NCBI RefSeq assembly: GCF_003171515.1
Contig: NC_089390.1
Span: 3,720,001-3,784,000, forward strand
Reading direction: 5' to 3'
Source of the DNA: Pyrenophora tritici-repentis
Lineage: Eukaryota; Ascomycota; Dothideomycetes; Pleosporales; Pleosporaceae
Length of the DNA: 64,000 nt
Shown here: in pieces, positions 1 to 11,625 of the stretch
How positions within the stretch are numbered: the stretch's first letter is position 1
Layout: the number at the start of each line of letters is the position of its first letter
Notes under the pieces: model-generated
What the model was told of the DNA's origin: nothing
Databases searched by the model: none
What the model saw: only the letters and a program-made list of their open reading frames with translations
Made by a program: the position numbers and the translations under genes

Positions 1-297
1 CAATTTGCTAGTGATCGACAGCGATGATACCGGACAAAGCACTCAGTTGCGACTGTCTTTGTTGTAGCTTCCCAAAACTGAAATGCACCTGAGCACATGA
101 ACATTCTGCAGACCCTTCCCAACGAGAGAAGGCGCAACGCTACCAACCACCACAACACGTCAATCACAAAACCCGCATTACTCACCCAAAACTTATACTT
201 TCCTTCAAAACTCACAACGCACCATCATCAAGTGCCCGCCATCACATCGCAACATCGCTATCCAACATTACCACACGCTGGCTTCAAATACCTCGGA

Positions 298-1376
298 ATG
301 AGTGACGAGAACAACAACAACGAAAACCCCGAAGATTGGGAAGATATCTCTGGCGAATCAATTGATGCGCAATCTCATGGGTATGAGATAATAAGGGCCA
401 GGTTTAGGACCATGAATTCCAAACTTGATGCCGACTTTGGCGTTTTTCTGCTTGAGAGGAAGAGATTAACTGATATGTGTATTCATAGGGGCACTGATAG
501 CCGGGACGAGCTTTCATATCCGGCAAGAAGTCCAGAGGAAGTACGAGCAGAAGCGTACGAACCCATTCTTCTCTTCCTAATGCTACCATTCCCAAATGAT
601 TACAGCAACGCTCAAACTTCGCGATCCCAAGCCCACTCACTCCCTGTTCCCCCTCGTTTCTCTATCTAACAGAACCCCGCAGTTCAGATACCTCACGCCG
701 CGTATCCGAACTATCGTCTAGCCTCAACTCCATGTCCTAGGAAGACATCGAAGGCGGCAAACCTCCCCAGCCAGCTCCCGAAACTCCACCCCACGTCTCC
801 ACCTTCCCAAATCAGTTCCCCCACGACGCAGACCACGACCGCACCAAGTCGCCTATGACATCGCTGCCCAACTACTCTGAGCCCGATTCGCCAACGCAGA
901 AGCGCGGGAAGGGCATCGTTCGCAATATAATGTCCGACACGTGGACCGAAGGCGCCTACATAAAGCCAAATTCCACGACCGAACAGATCATCGATGTGGA
1001 GAAGATGCAGGACCGCTAGAAGTGTCCGAATTGTGGGCATTTCAATGACCGCGGCGTTACAATGATTCCTGCTAGCAAGCCACATGGTGCACCTGGCAAG
1101 CAGAGAATGGATGCGAGCGACTCGGAGACTCCTGCCAAGCCGCAAGGTGCACCTGGGAAGCAGAAAGCCACCAGGGGAAAGTCCAAGGGTACTACTAATA
1201 AGAAGGCGCGCAAAGGGAGCTGGAAACCGCCTACGGTTGCTGGACCCTCGCGTGCTACTATACCGCCCATCGAGATCCCGGGGTCGGGTCCAATCGGCGT
1301 AGGGCCGGATGACCATATCATATGCGCCTATTGTCAGAAGGAGATTTACCCTGAGCTGATGAAGGATCAGTCCTGA
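298..1376 (+). pseudogene. Broken gene, acidic protein with two CxxC pairs (zinc-ribbon-like)
   Basis: The first reading block starts at ATG 298 (acidic, Asn/Glu-rich start MSDENNNNENPEDWED) and stays open to 669; an in-frame ATG at 97 also exists but its translation looks like leader sequence. A second block in another frame runs from about 675 to 1376 and reads as ordinary coding sequence except for two TAG codons at 738-740 and 1017-1019. Both are one C-to-T change from CAG (Gln). Straight after the second stop comes KCPNCGHF, and near the C terminus CAYCQKEIY, so the product would carry two CxxC knuckles able to bind zinc. The junction between the blocks must be an intron or a frameshift; I found no convincing donor. 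The family is not recognised. An assembly error is possible but two separate CAG-to-TAG changes make decay more likely. Confidence 0.5.
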
Positions 1377-1815
1377 ACTCTGAAAACTACATGTACACTT
1401 GGGAGGGATAGTTGAGTTGGTCCTTGTTCTGGTATGATGGAGTTTGAGGGGCTAGCGGGATTGTACGTCAGGAAGGCGGGAAACAATGCAACAACTGACT
1501 TTATGGATCAGTTTCAGTTCTAAGCATGATATATTTCTTTCTCAAAGTAAAAATGGCAGTCTTATACCACATGTTTCGTCTAAAGAACACTATATATGCA
1601 CTAATCTCAGTGACGGGCGATGTCAAAGTGGTGAAGACCAAACTCCGTGAAATGTTGTTGGCAGTCAATCCGTTCCCACGTTCATAATGAAATCAACACC
1701 AGAGAATATAGAAAGGGTCAGGAGTTAGAGGTAGCCGTTTACTCATGCATGACTGATCGCGTCGTTGAGTTTCTTGATGCATCGCAAACGCACTACCACG
1801 TTCAACGCCGATATC
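1377..1815. other. Intergenic, convergent 3' ends
   Basis: No coding sequence is supported. It lies between the 3' ends of the broken plus-strand gene and the minus-strand RBR gene and is probably 3' UTR of both. Confidence 0.5.
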
Positions 1816-3046
1816 TCAGTCACCATTGTTGGGTGCTGGAGCAAGGGGTAGAGCATGAGGTGGAACCGGGTCGTTTCTACGCTCATACGCCTGGGTTATG
1901 AGCGCGACGATTTGATTGTTGTCGAGGTTATGAGGAACCCAGTTACCAGGATCGTTGGCAATAGGGCGTACCCGCTGAGGGCAGTTACCGAGATGTTCCA
2001 TGTTGGCCTTGTATCCGACGAGACAGGTCCAGCAGAAGTTGTAACGGCAGTGCTGACCTGAAAGATGATGTTAGCATACAGCATTTTTCTTACGTATGGT
2101 TCGAGATGATATGAAACAAAAAACTTACACTTTATGTGGTCGCATCCACCATCCTTCTGGATATTGATCCCGCAATTTGGACAGGGCTTCGCGCCCATCT
2201 TCTTGAGGGTCGCCTCGGACTTTGCGTCTTCTGACTTCTTCGCCTCGTCACAATTAACGCCATCGTGCGTGTCCCAGGGTCGGTAACACTCAAGGCAGGA
2301 TTTATACTCGCAATAAGGGCACGTGATGGCCTTGGTAGTGCTCTTCTTCTTCATGCAGTCTTCGATAGAGAATGGTAGGCCGCATTTAGATGAGAGACAG
2401 GTGATGTACCAGTCGCTTGTAGATAGAGTGTATTTCATGACGGCTGTATCGTAGCTGTACACGGTTAATATGCGTCGATGTTGGTATGCACTGGTATGAC
2501 TTACGCTTCGAATACATGCTTCAGCAATGTGGTCTTGAGAGCTCCAAAGTCGAGTTCATGCCCGCAATTGCCAAAGGGACAGATCAGCTCTGCTTTTTCG
2601 AGTTGTTGCTGAGCAACCTTTGTCTTGAGCATTTTTTGGATGCATTGGTTGCAGATGACCTGGAAATGCTCGCAAACATTTTCTGATTTCTTGAAGCAAC
2701 GGCTGGTGCCCTTTGTAACCGCACATAGTAAGCACTCTTGCTTGGACGGGCGTGCCTTCTGCTTTGGCTTCACGATAGCGCCGGCCTTGACACGAGGAAC
2801 ACGATTCAGAACTGGCGGAGGAACAGGTGTAAAAGGGCCCAGAAAGGACCGCGGCCGAGGAGCGACAACGGGGCGCCTAGGGCGATCTCTATGGACACGT
2901 CTAGGTGGCTCTGGCGACGATCTAGGTTCCGGACTGTCATCGGCGAGGATAGGATTAGCACGCGTGCCTGATGGGGCAGCTGAAGACGATTCTGCGTAAT
3001 CAACCCGGCGACTTGGCATGGCTCGCAATCGAGTTGAAGGCGCCAT
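1816..3046 (-). CDS. RBR (RING1-IBR-RING2) E3 ubiquitin ligase
   Basis: Three exons on the minus strand: 3046-2505, 2454-2129 and 2057-1816, joined by introns with GTAAGT donors and CAG acceptors (first TACAG with TTAAC upstream, second CTTTCAG with CTAAC upstream); product 369 residues. Residues 1-100 are basic, Pro/Arg-rich and probably disordered. RING1 spans about 105-165, an IBR-type Cys cluster about 190-255, and RING2 about 272-301. Joining exons 2 and 3 restores the RING2 run CDHIKCQHCRYNFCWTC. Cys285 in DGGCDH sits where RBR ligases (Parkin, HHARI) carry the catalytic cysteine that forms a thioester with ubiquitin. The substrate cannot be inferred. The match of all zinc ligands across both splice junctions makes the exon model firm. 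Confidence 0.88.
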
Positions 3047-3814
3047 GGTTACTGGTTGAGTTGTTAATCAGTCAGATTGAGTGCAGGGTCTGGAGAATCG
3101 GAAGGTACAACTAGCTTGGATAGAATCGTGGCCCTGCTCATACCTTCGCCCGACAAGCGATCGTTGAGTATGCCAAATTTAAAGACGGCAGACAGCTAAT
3201 AAAGGTAGTCGAGTGTCGGTTAGCTTGCGACTGCGCGGGGAGGGGGGCGCGGCAGCGCGACCGTGGACCTAGCCCAATTCGCCAAAGTGAAAGAAAATGA
3301 ACCCACCCAGAGAATTTATAGCGATTCCCGCAACCAAACTGTTCTACTTATGCTTGTGTATTGAACAAATGGAAACGTGAGAGTAAGGAGCAGACACCCC
3401 TGAGATCCCACCACGTTACGCACACTCTTTTGGTTATTGATTTTCTGGAACGACCACATCAAGAAACGTGTCGAAATTACACTGAGGCACATGTTGGAAT
3501 TACGTCATTCAAGTTTGGACGGCCGGTAATAGATCGTTCAACCTGTACATACATAATCGGCTAGTAATAGGAATGTGCTGCGCAACGTTGGAGTGAAAGC
3601 GTGAGGGACCTGATAGCAGGAGGGGTGACGTTGTGACGAAAGCGTGTTTGTACCTTCCAAACCAGTAGAAGGAACACCTCTCACATCCATGGATCCAACA
3701 CTACAGAGTCTTCTGGTTTCTCAAGAACGTGTGCACATACAGAGTAGATGGTTATTTTGCACTAATATGCTAGCCTAAGATAGCCCCGCTACCAACCTTC
3801 AAACCTGTAATCAT
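3047..3814. other. Intergenic region upstream of the RBR gene
   Basis: About 0.77 kb with no supportable gene. The half next to the RBR start is its likely promoter and has a short GC-rich patch near 3232-3270. The other half is 3' flank of the minus-strand 2EXR-like gene. Confidence 0.4.
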
Positions 3815-4642
3815 TCACACATATCTGTTCTCTATCTTATCACGAAAGAAGTTGTGCCGGTAGTCCTCTTCCGATGAATCTAGCAAGACGCGGAAAGCAC
3901 CGTTGGTCTTCATATTCAAAGCTATAGCCAGTCGATTTACAAACTTCTCAAAGTCAAACATGTGGCTGGATACCGAGTGTTCATCTACACATCCAAAAGG
4001 CTTGGGGGCAAGGTCCATGGGGGCAAGGTCTGGATAATAGCGCCACTCCTCGGAGTCATTGAAAAGACCTAGTGTGATGACCTTTGGGTCGGAAGAAGGC
4101 GAAAGTGATATTATGCTTGTGTGCCAAGCCTCCAGGTAAATGATGTAAGGATGTGGCGCAAACAATAGATTGCGACTCAGATCGATCGGCGGTGGAGAAC
4201 AGATATCGATGTAGATATGTCTTGGAGTTGACAGTCGTCGATGAACGGTATCTACAGGGGAAGTGGAGTCGGTCACTCGTTGCGTTCGCTCGATAAGTCG
4301 TACCAGACTCCCAGGTGACTTCACTACAGCTTGTTTTGTCCGCATAAGCGACTGCAGGAAATCGATGCGAAGCGCTTTGGAATGGCAAGCGAGCGGCAAG
4401 AAATAGGTCTCGGACGCTGGTGCTGAGTATACGAAAGGCTTTGTGTGGCTGTAGAGCCAGATCGTTTCCCGGAGTTCCGCCGGGAGAGTAGAGAAGAGGC
4501 CCAAGGATTTGTTGAAGGCTGTAGAAAGATCCAGCTCTTGCTGTGCAGAGGCAATTACATGGCTATGGGAAGTCTCTTTAGCTGTCAAATGAGTTTCCTC
4601 TGGTATGCGAGGCCCTGTCATGTCGCTATGAGAAATATCCAT
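3815..4642 (-). CDS. 2EXR/F-box-like domain hypothetical protein
   Basis: Single exon, 275 residues from ATG 4642 (MDISHSDM). The frame is open further upstream to 4705 but only from GTG, so 4642 is the first ATG. Near residues 50-60 it has FSTLPAELRETIWLYS, the LPxELRxxIW signature that opens the 2EXR/F-box-like domain common in filamentous ascomycetes, followed by aromatic and Pro-rich strands (HIYIDICSPPP, WRYYPDL). These proteins are numerous, fast-evolving and of unknown biochemical role; some may act as ubiquitin-ligase adaptors, which is speculation here. An upstream exon cannot be excluded because a GTGCAG acceptor-like site lies just before the ATG. Confidence 0.7.
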   Translation of the reverse strand: MDISHSDMTGPRIPEETHLTAKETSHSHVIASAQQELDLSTAFNKSLGLFSTLPAELRETIWLYSHTKPFVYSAPASETYFLPLACHSKALRIDFLQSLMRTKQAVVKSPGSLVRLIERTQRVTDSTSPVDTVHRRLSTPRHIYIDICSPPPIDLSRNLLFAPHPYIIYLEAWHTSIISLSPSSDPKVITLGLFNDSEEWRYYPDLAPMDLAPKPFGCVDEHSVSSHMFDFEKFVNRLAIALNMKTNGAFRVLLDSSEEDYRHNFFRDKIENRYV

Positions 4643-5338
4643 AACTGCACGTAGTTTCGGAATGCCGCACTTTACAACTTCCAAGGTGTATACAAGGATC
4701 CGCACTAAGCGTCAGAATCATTTAGTTGAATTAATAGTAGCTATCCTGTGTCTGAAGGTTGGGGTTATTCATCCAGTTTCTTTATACCTACGCAAGAGTG
4801 GAGTGTGTTCTAAAAACGGCGACGGGAAACGCTCTAACGCTCTAAGGAATTGTCCGAATTCTGCTCGAATTTTGCCCCAGTTGTCCGAGGTCCGGTCATG
4901 CCACAGTCCTCTGAAGTTACGTGCCAGACATTTAATTAGTAGCGAATGTAAAGTTACCATTCCGGAAGTCGGGCCGTAGTCTTCGCATAGGGTCTGAGTA
5001 GCTCGTCACGTTGTATGTACCTTAGCTATGTACAAATGAACGCATGACGGAGTAATGGCATTTATTAAAACCCGTTCGGAACACACGAACTACTCCATAG
5101 CACCTTGCTAAAGTGAATGTAAAGAGTGGAGAAAAACAAGGGAACAGAGCCAAACGCCACGTTGTCCCTATTGACTAGATCCCTATAGCGCTCAAGCTAC
5201 TGCATTCCCAATCTGATCGTAAAACGCCATACCCAAGATATCTTCAAACCGCTCCAGGGGTGTGTGTGGTCCCGCAATTGCGATGCTGGAGCGTCGTTGT
5301 AGTTGTTTGCAGTCTTTTGACCGCGGTACCTTTATGGT
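4643..5338. other. Intergenic region
   Basis: About 0.7 kb between two minus-strand genes. Only short chance frames are seen. It holds the promoter of the 2EXR-like gene and the 3' UTR of the large MATH/RING gene. Confidence 0.4.
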
Positions 5339-8300
5339 CTACGCCACATAGTAAAGCTTCATAGAGCTCAACACCCTCCGCCTGCAAACGGGGCAGTTCT
5401 GAACCTCCCTAGCGCATGGAAGGCAGGCAACTACATGGCCACAGTCGTAGAAAGCCGCCTCTGCATCGCCGTCCCAGCAAATCCTGCACAACCGCTCCGA
5501 TTCCTGCGCATTTTTCCAGTGCGTTACACCTTCACCAAACTTCTTGTTGTTCTGCCATCCACCCACATATATGTTGCCTGATGCGGCCTCAATGTACGTG
5601 GCAGTACCGTGTTGCTGATCGTCAACCCATTCACCGTCGTATGTATCGCCGTTTTGAAACGTGTATAGACCATGGCCGTGGCGTTTTCCAAGGCGGAAGG
5701 AGCCGCTATATGTGGCACCGGAGTGATAGATTTGAATTCCGTGGCCGTGGTGGTAGCCGTTCAGAATTTCGCCTTTGTAGTATTCACTCGAGAAGTAGTT
5801 GTATGTAAAGTAGCCTTGCAACTTATGAGGGTAGTTACGTGCAAAGGATCGGAAATTGAGATATGTGCGAGGGTCAGCGAAAGCTGCACGTCCCGCAAGT
5901 GCGCTCCGCTGTTCAGTGGTGAGGGGTAGTCCTACGATGATGATGCTAGTATTGTGGAGATCGACTTGCGCAAATGTGCGACGGTGCTTGATAGAGCGAG
6001 TGGTAAAGAGCTCTTCCTCTTCCCACAACTCCAACTTCTTTTTATCTTCCATTGGGAGGCCAAGAAGCGCCACGACAGTCTCATCCACCCTAGCAGACTT
6101 GAGAGCAATGTGTGAGCCACGGGCTTCCAAGGCCTGCCTCTCTGGGTTCCAAAATTTGAGGAAGAAGTAGATTTCATCTGGTGGTGGCTGAGGTATAGGA
6201 ATACGTGCTGGTGGGGGTGGCTGGAGAGGCTCTGTCGGCAAGTCCACGGGTGGTGGCGGTGGTGGTGGCATATCTTCCTGAGTACCCCCCATTTCTGTAT
6301 CACCAGGTGCGGCGCTCGGAACAACGACGTCGACTGCTGGCGGGTCAGTTACTAGAACCGACTCCACTTCAATCATAGCAGTATCGTTACGTTCAGACGC
6401 ATGTTCAGGCAACAAGTGCTCAGCCTGAGATGTTTGTGATACAGTTTGTTCGGCGTGTGCAGGAGTTGTCTCTTCAGGTTCGCTCATCGGCGTGTCTTCC
6501 AACTGTGGAGGCGGCAGTGTCCGAGTACTAGATGGCGGCTCAGCCGTGCTCCCATCAATGTGAATTTCCTCTACCACTTCGTCCACTGTTGGCGCAGATG
6601 AAACAGACGGTAGCTCCGTAATAGGTGTGGCAGGTATTTGCTTCTCTTCTTCATTTGGTAGCCCTGGAAGCTTCTCAAAGTCGACAATGTGTACCCAAAT
6701 TCTCCTACAAGCAAAAGGCGAGTCTTCCAATGTCCAGTCTTTGCTATCCGTGTATCGATCATAACTGCCGGCCGAGAACTCGATCTTGCCAGTGCCAAGA
6801 AGGTTAGGCCGACCAGATGGACCTCTTATCGGATCCAGAAACCAAAACTTGACTTGCCGAGGGTCTTTGACTCCGTCCAGAGCGCTTGCCAATTTTTCGC
6901 GAATCTCTTTACAACCATCTCGGCTTGAAAGCGGCACGGTGTGAATCGGTCCCGACGTTGCGCCTTTCCATTTTGTGTCAAAGGCGTCAAATACGCCCGG
7001 ACCCTCATGCTCCGAAAACACCCGTGATTCAATGATTTGGAAGTCTAGGGTTCTTGGTGGCTCCGCTACCAGTTCTGTCTCTTGTGGTTTCTCTCCTTGA
7101 GATGTTGATTCATCCGTGGGCAGTGGAGGCATCGGTGGTAGAGAACTTGAGCTCTTCTTGTTCTCCACCTCCAACTTGATCCACTCTGGGACGTCCCATT
7201 GCTCAGACTCGGTATTTGTTACGAACGCTGATTGAGCCACGTCGTCGCGCACATACATTGCGATGTAGGCGATAGCGTCGTTGCCAGTGACTTGACCCAC
7301 TCCAGGCTTACCTTCATGCGCATCGACTGCCTGGCGCTTTGGCAGACATCGGACCTGGTTTTCATCCTTACTGTCGGAGTAGCTGTACCAACGGGTTCCA
7401 GGACCTTCGGGCCGTAGTATTGGTTGGTAAACATAGGATTGAAGCGTCTGTTTATGAACCACAAATCCATATAAAGTGTAGGCAACTCCACCCACGGTTA
7501 TCCGATCATCTAGCGTAACCTTGTTCAGCAACTTGATGTGAGAACGCGTCTTGGAACTGTCAAACGCATGCCGGTCTAGCTCGATGGTCAAGAGTTCAGG
7601 CAGAGCGTTTCCAGGAGCCGTGAAATTAGCCGATGCATTGATAGCTTCCTGCATGGTGTCCACACCTTCTACAGGTACACGGTAGCTCGGGATTCCGGTT
7701 GAATAGTCGCGCTTTGGCCCGCATATCGCTTGTAGCTTTTGAAGATGAGACGTGTTTTGAAGTTCTTCTTCCAGCTTAAGTCGCAAGATCTCCCATGTTT
7801 CCATGACATCAAGCTTGTTGAGACCTTCGTGTATACCGTACCACTCCAAGGCATCCAAAACATCATCGAGGGCAACTGCACCAGCGCCCGGCTCGACTTG
7901 AGTACGTAGCATGTACAGTACTTGCTGCAAAGCAGTGACGAGCGGCCTGGGGTGAACGAATGGGTCCTGGTGAGGATCTGTGATATTGATGCTATACAGT
8001 AGTTCCCGGAATGGTTTGAAGAGCATCCAGGAGGAAACTGCCGAGATCATGTTTCCCCCAGGCGCGCTAGCATCTTCTCCGAGCACGAGGCCTTGCAAGC
8101 CGGTCATCGCGAAGCTGTCCCAGGGGTTTTCTCTAATGGGATGCTCCCACAAACAATTAGTTTCGTCTTCAACAACCCGGATGTAGGCGGTAAACGCAAG
8201 CTTGTCATGGCGAAGCAGCGCCATCCGTTGGCCACGCATGCGGCGGGAGATGTCATAGTAGGGCCCGTGAAATCGCGTCCAGCCCCAGTCAGGGGATCCG

Positions 8301-9611
8301 CTGCAGAAGCGATGAAGAGCGTTACGCGAGTAGTGCACACGGGGCTCGGTTGGATTGTAGAGGACGACGGATATCTGCGCCGCTACGCTTTTCCGTTTGG
8401 GGACTTTCTTAGAGCCGAGGAGGGGAAGAGGTGCGTGTTGAAATTCGACTGGCGTAATTGCGGTCTGGTCGCCTTGGGAGTTTGAGCCGCTGCTTTCACG
8501 CCGCTGCTGTGCTGCTGTGCTAGTCTTGTCTGATACAGTATGTGTACTTGGTAAAGTGTGCTTGGCTGCTATCATGGCATTGTCCACTTTTTTCTCTCCC
8601 CCTGTCGAGCGATCGACATCATGTGCGTCGATATCGTCGTCAGTTTCTTCGTCTTTGCTGTCCTTTGTAGCCATTACACTGAGGCATTCGAGATAGACGC
8701 TGAGATAGTCCGAGTCGTTTCCCTTGGGATAGAACTTGATTTGCCATTGGTGTCCGCCGACGGTGATGATGTCGGACTTCATGACAATTTCGTGGTTCGG
8801 TTTCTCACGTGTCCCATTATAAGCATCGATTGACCAGTGAATGCGGCCAGTCTCGCCAGCAGTGTACTCTGGATCTTCCAAGGGCCTGAAGGCCTCCTTC
8901 TCCCAATATTCGTGATCTAGAGCACTGACCTCGCCTCTATCTTCAATCTCTTTCAGTTCATCCTCGTCTGGCGAGGAGTCGTCCTCTTGTAGTGGGTGCC
9001 ATGGCGGAAGGCCGTCGTCGTCGTCTGATGAGTCTGATTCGGAGCGTATGGGTTCGACGGGCGGAGGCGGAGGTGGAGGCTGCACAGTGAGATCGGTGGG
9101 TGGAGGAGGGTCTACTGGAGGAATTGTACTTGCCTGGATCATGTCAATGTTGGCATATAGACCTGGGGAGTGGATGTCAACTTACTGTACCATCTGGTGC
9201 GGGTGATGCTGGTGTGGTGATGCCAACGTCCTGTGCCTCAACAACAGCCGAGCCATTTGGTAGTAGTGCATGTGTCTCGGAATCTGAAGTAACGTCCATG
9301 GCGTCCTCGTCCACGGCTGAGATCTCGACAGCAATAGTGTTCGTCGAGGCGTCGCGGTGGCTGGGCTGGTAGCCATCTTGCATCTCGGCGTCGCTCCGGT
9401 CGTGGTTCTGCCCGGTGGTTGCAGTCGGCAAAGTGTTTGTTGAGGCGCTCACGTCCATGTTGGCGGTGGTAGTATCAGGGGCATGTGGTGGTGGTGGCGG
9501 TGGTGGTGGAGGTGCAGCCGGCGTTTGTGCATGGATTCCGTGGTTTGGCGAGTGTGGTGGGCTCGAGAGCTGTTGGCTAAAGTGCAGCGGGTGCTCCACG
9601 CTGATGCTCAT
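5339..9611 (-). CDS. MATH - inactive USP7-like - MORN - RING protein
   Basis: Two exons, 9611-9186 and 9133-5339 (GTAAGT donor, CAG acceptor, phase 0); 1406 residues from ATG 9611. Residues 1-240 are Pro/Ser/Asp-rich. A MATH (TRAF-like) fold is read at about 241-299 (VGGHQWQIKFYPKGN) and 394-466 (HRFCSGSPDWGWTRF), split by a roughly 95-residue insert. Residues 486-772 follow the USP7/Ubp15 catalytic-domain order, but the Cys box reads GLQGLVLGEDA with no cysteine and the His-box region (YTLYGFVVHKQTLQSYVY) has no GGHY, so peptidase activity is not expected. About 1130-1220 (FLKFWNPERQALEARG) resembles a USP7 ubiquitin-like repeat. About 1255-1357 holds MORN repeats (YKGEILNGYHHGHG, YDGEWVDDQQHG). 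A C3HC4 RING ends the protein: CRIC, DCGH, CLPC, CPVC. It could bind ubiquitin or targets through MATH/USP and ubiquitinate through RING. Domain calls are by eye. Confidence 0.8.
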
Positions 9612-10386
9612 GTTGAATGTGTGGGCAAAGGGCGCATGCGAGGTCAGAGAAGGTGGGTTTGTATTGCAAGTGAGAGCGTGGACCGGTAAAGGTGCCGGAG
9701 CGACGAGTGGTAAAGTTGAATGTGCACAAGGCTGCACAGCGGTCGAGGCAGCGGTTAATCGGTGAGGCTATCAGTTTGGTGATAGCGTTATCGGGATGAT
9801 GAGGGTGTATGGTTGCTTTTTACAACATGAAAGTATCAATAGGGTCTGGAGCACCAGTCGACGTCGAGGAGCAATTTGATGAATTGATGAACGACACATC
9901 AGGCACGGACGTGGCTGGGGCTTAAAGAGGGCTGCAGCCTACCAGCATGCGGCACGATGTCAATGGAGCACATGGAGTGAGGCGGTAAGGGCTACCTGGA
10001 AATCGCATGGCCCCCGCTTGCGCTATACCCACCAGAGCCTCCAACACGACGTACCTACGCCCTTTCATAGCCACTCCCTCAGGCTTCTCCCCCAACCTTT
10101 CGCCTTGACTCATCGCTCGCGGCTGCACGGCCGAGGTCCACGTCGTCATCCGTGAGCTCAGAGCTCAGAGCTCAGCTATCGATTGTACGCTCCACAGTGA
10201 CCGGCTAGGCAGGCGCGCTAGTCTGCTGAGACTAGTGGGGAAGGTGGGCCCGAACGCGCCTTCCCTGCATCAGCTCTCCGCGCCAACGACGTTGCTCCAT
10301 AACACAGTCATCGCCCGCTTATGTGGCCGACATAGTCTTGATTTGATTGCGGATTGCGCGTGCTAATTCATTTCACAGCCATCATA
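9612..10386. other. Intergenic region with a small direct repeat
   Basis: Promoter and leader of the MATH/RING gene, then 3' flank of deoxyhypusine synthase. A GTG-started frame continues upstream of ATG 9611 but has no ATG. A 7-bp unit GAGCTCA is repeated three times at 10154-10174. No gene is seen. Confidence 0.4.
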
Positions 10387-11625
10387 TTATTGGTCTTGGG
10401 TCTTTTGCAGCCGCGCAAACGTCGCCGCGACGATGAGAGGAAACACGACTGTCGCCTCGGCGTACACCTTGACGCTGTCGCCGTCCAACTTGATCTTCCC
10501 CCAGCTGACGGCCTCGTCCGGCCGCGCGCCCGCATCGCTGCCGTCAAACTCCTGTGCCGTGTTGATGTACACGGCGCTCTCTGCGCCGTTGCGCATGAGG
10601 TTCGCATTGGCGATGTGGTGTTTGACTATCCCTCCGCCCAGGACGATCATACCCGTCCGCTTGGCGCGGACCGCAATGGTGTTGATGTTCCTAATGTCCT
10701 CGACAATGTCGACGCGCAGCTGCTCTGGAGATGACTTGAACGTGTGGAAGTACAGCATGTCGCCGAGACTACCGTCTGTCAGAGCCGGGCAGAAGACAGG
10801 GATATCGTTCTTCCACGCCCAGTAGTAGACGGACCGCTCATCGTTGATTTCCTTGCCTAGACGGTGGATCATCTTACTCGGCGTCCAGTGCAATGGCTCG
10901 GCCGTCTTCTTGCTCGCCTCCTGTTCTTCCAGCATCTTGTCCAAAATGGGCACAACCCAGTCCTCGAAGGCGCAGTAGTTGCTGTTCGGCACCACCAGGT
11001 TGCCGATGCGGTTCATGCCCTTTGCCCGAAGTCCGGCCCCAGGCGTCGAGAAGGCACCTAGATATGTGGGCGCCAGACACTTGATAAAGTCTTCCTCGAC
11101 GCCACCGGCTGTGGTGACAATGGCTGACACGTGCTTGTGCTCGACCAGGTACCGCAGCGTCTCGCGCAGACCTGACGAGATGAGATTCGACGTGTAGCCC
11201 AGGAAGATGGTGGTTTGGTCTCCCGTTTCAGCGTCTCTCCAGGCGCGCTGTCATGGTGTTAGCGGGCAGCCACGGCTTCCCTACGCGTTGGGTGTCGTGT
11301 TGCCCAATCCGGCTAAATGTTTCGCTTTCCGGGACAGGGGCGCACGGACGGCTGACGCCGGCATAGCCAGGTGCCCTCTCCGCATCGGATCATCGGGGAA
11401 GAAGCAACTCACCATGTCATTGATGATTCGCACAGCCTCTCCTACCGACGTCGCCTGGAAGCCCATGCCGGCATAACCGGCCACCAGCTCCTCTACCGTG
11501 ATGCTGCGCGATGCATATTGGTTGAATTCGATGCCCTGCACCTCGCGCGCACCCTCAGGCACGGGCTCGGAAGGCTTCAGGACTGCATCAGTGGCGCCGG
11601 TAGGGGCCGACGACTGGCTGGCCAT
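10387..11625 (-). CDS. Deoxyhypusine synthase
   Basis: Two exons, 11625-11413 and 11247-10387, with a 165-bp intron (GTGAGT donor, CAG acceptor, phase 0); 357 residues, normal for the family. It transfers the aminobutyl group of spermidine, with NAD, to one lysine of translation factor eIF5A, the first step of hypusine formation, in the cytosol. The C-terminal half carries the family core: [47 protein letters not shown] and SWGKI, whose Lys (about residue 322) corresponds to the catalytic Lys329 of the human enzyme. The start [10 protein letters not shown] agrees with the usual short variable N terminus. It faces the SANT-domain gene across 1.45 kb of shared upstream DNA. Confidence 0.95.

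Noticed and set aside
3361..3564. 67-codon frame with TTG start
   Set aside because: No ATG, no domains.
5339..9611. Active USP deubiquitinase
   Set aside because: The catalytic Cys and His boxes lack Cys and His, so an active peptidase is not supported.
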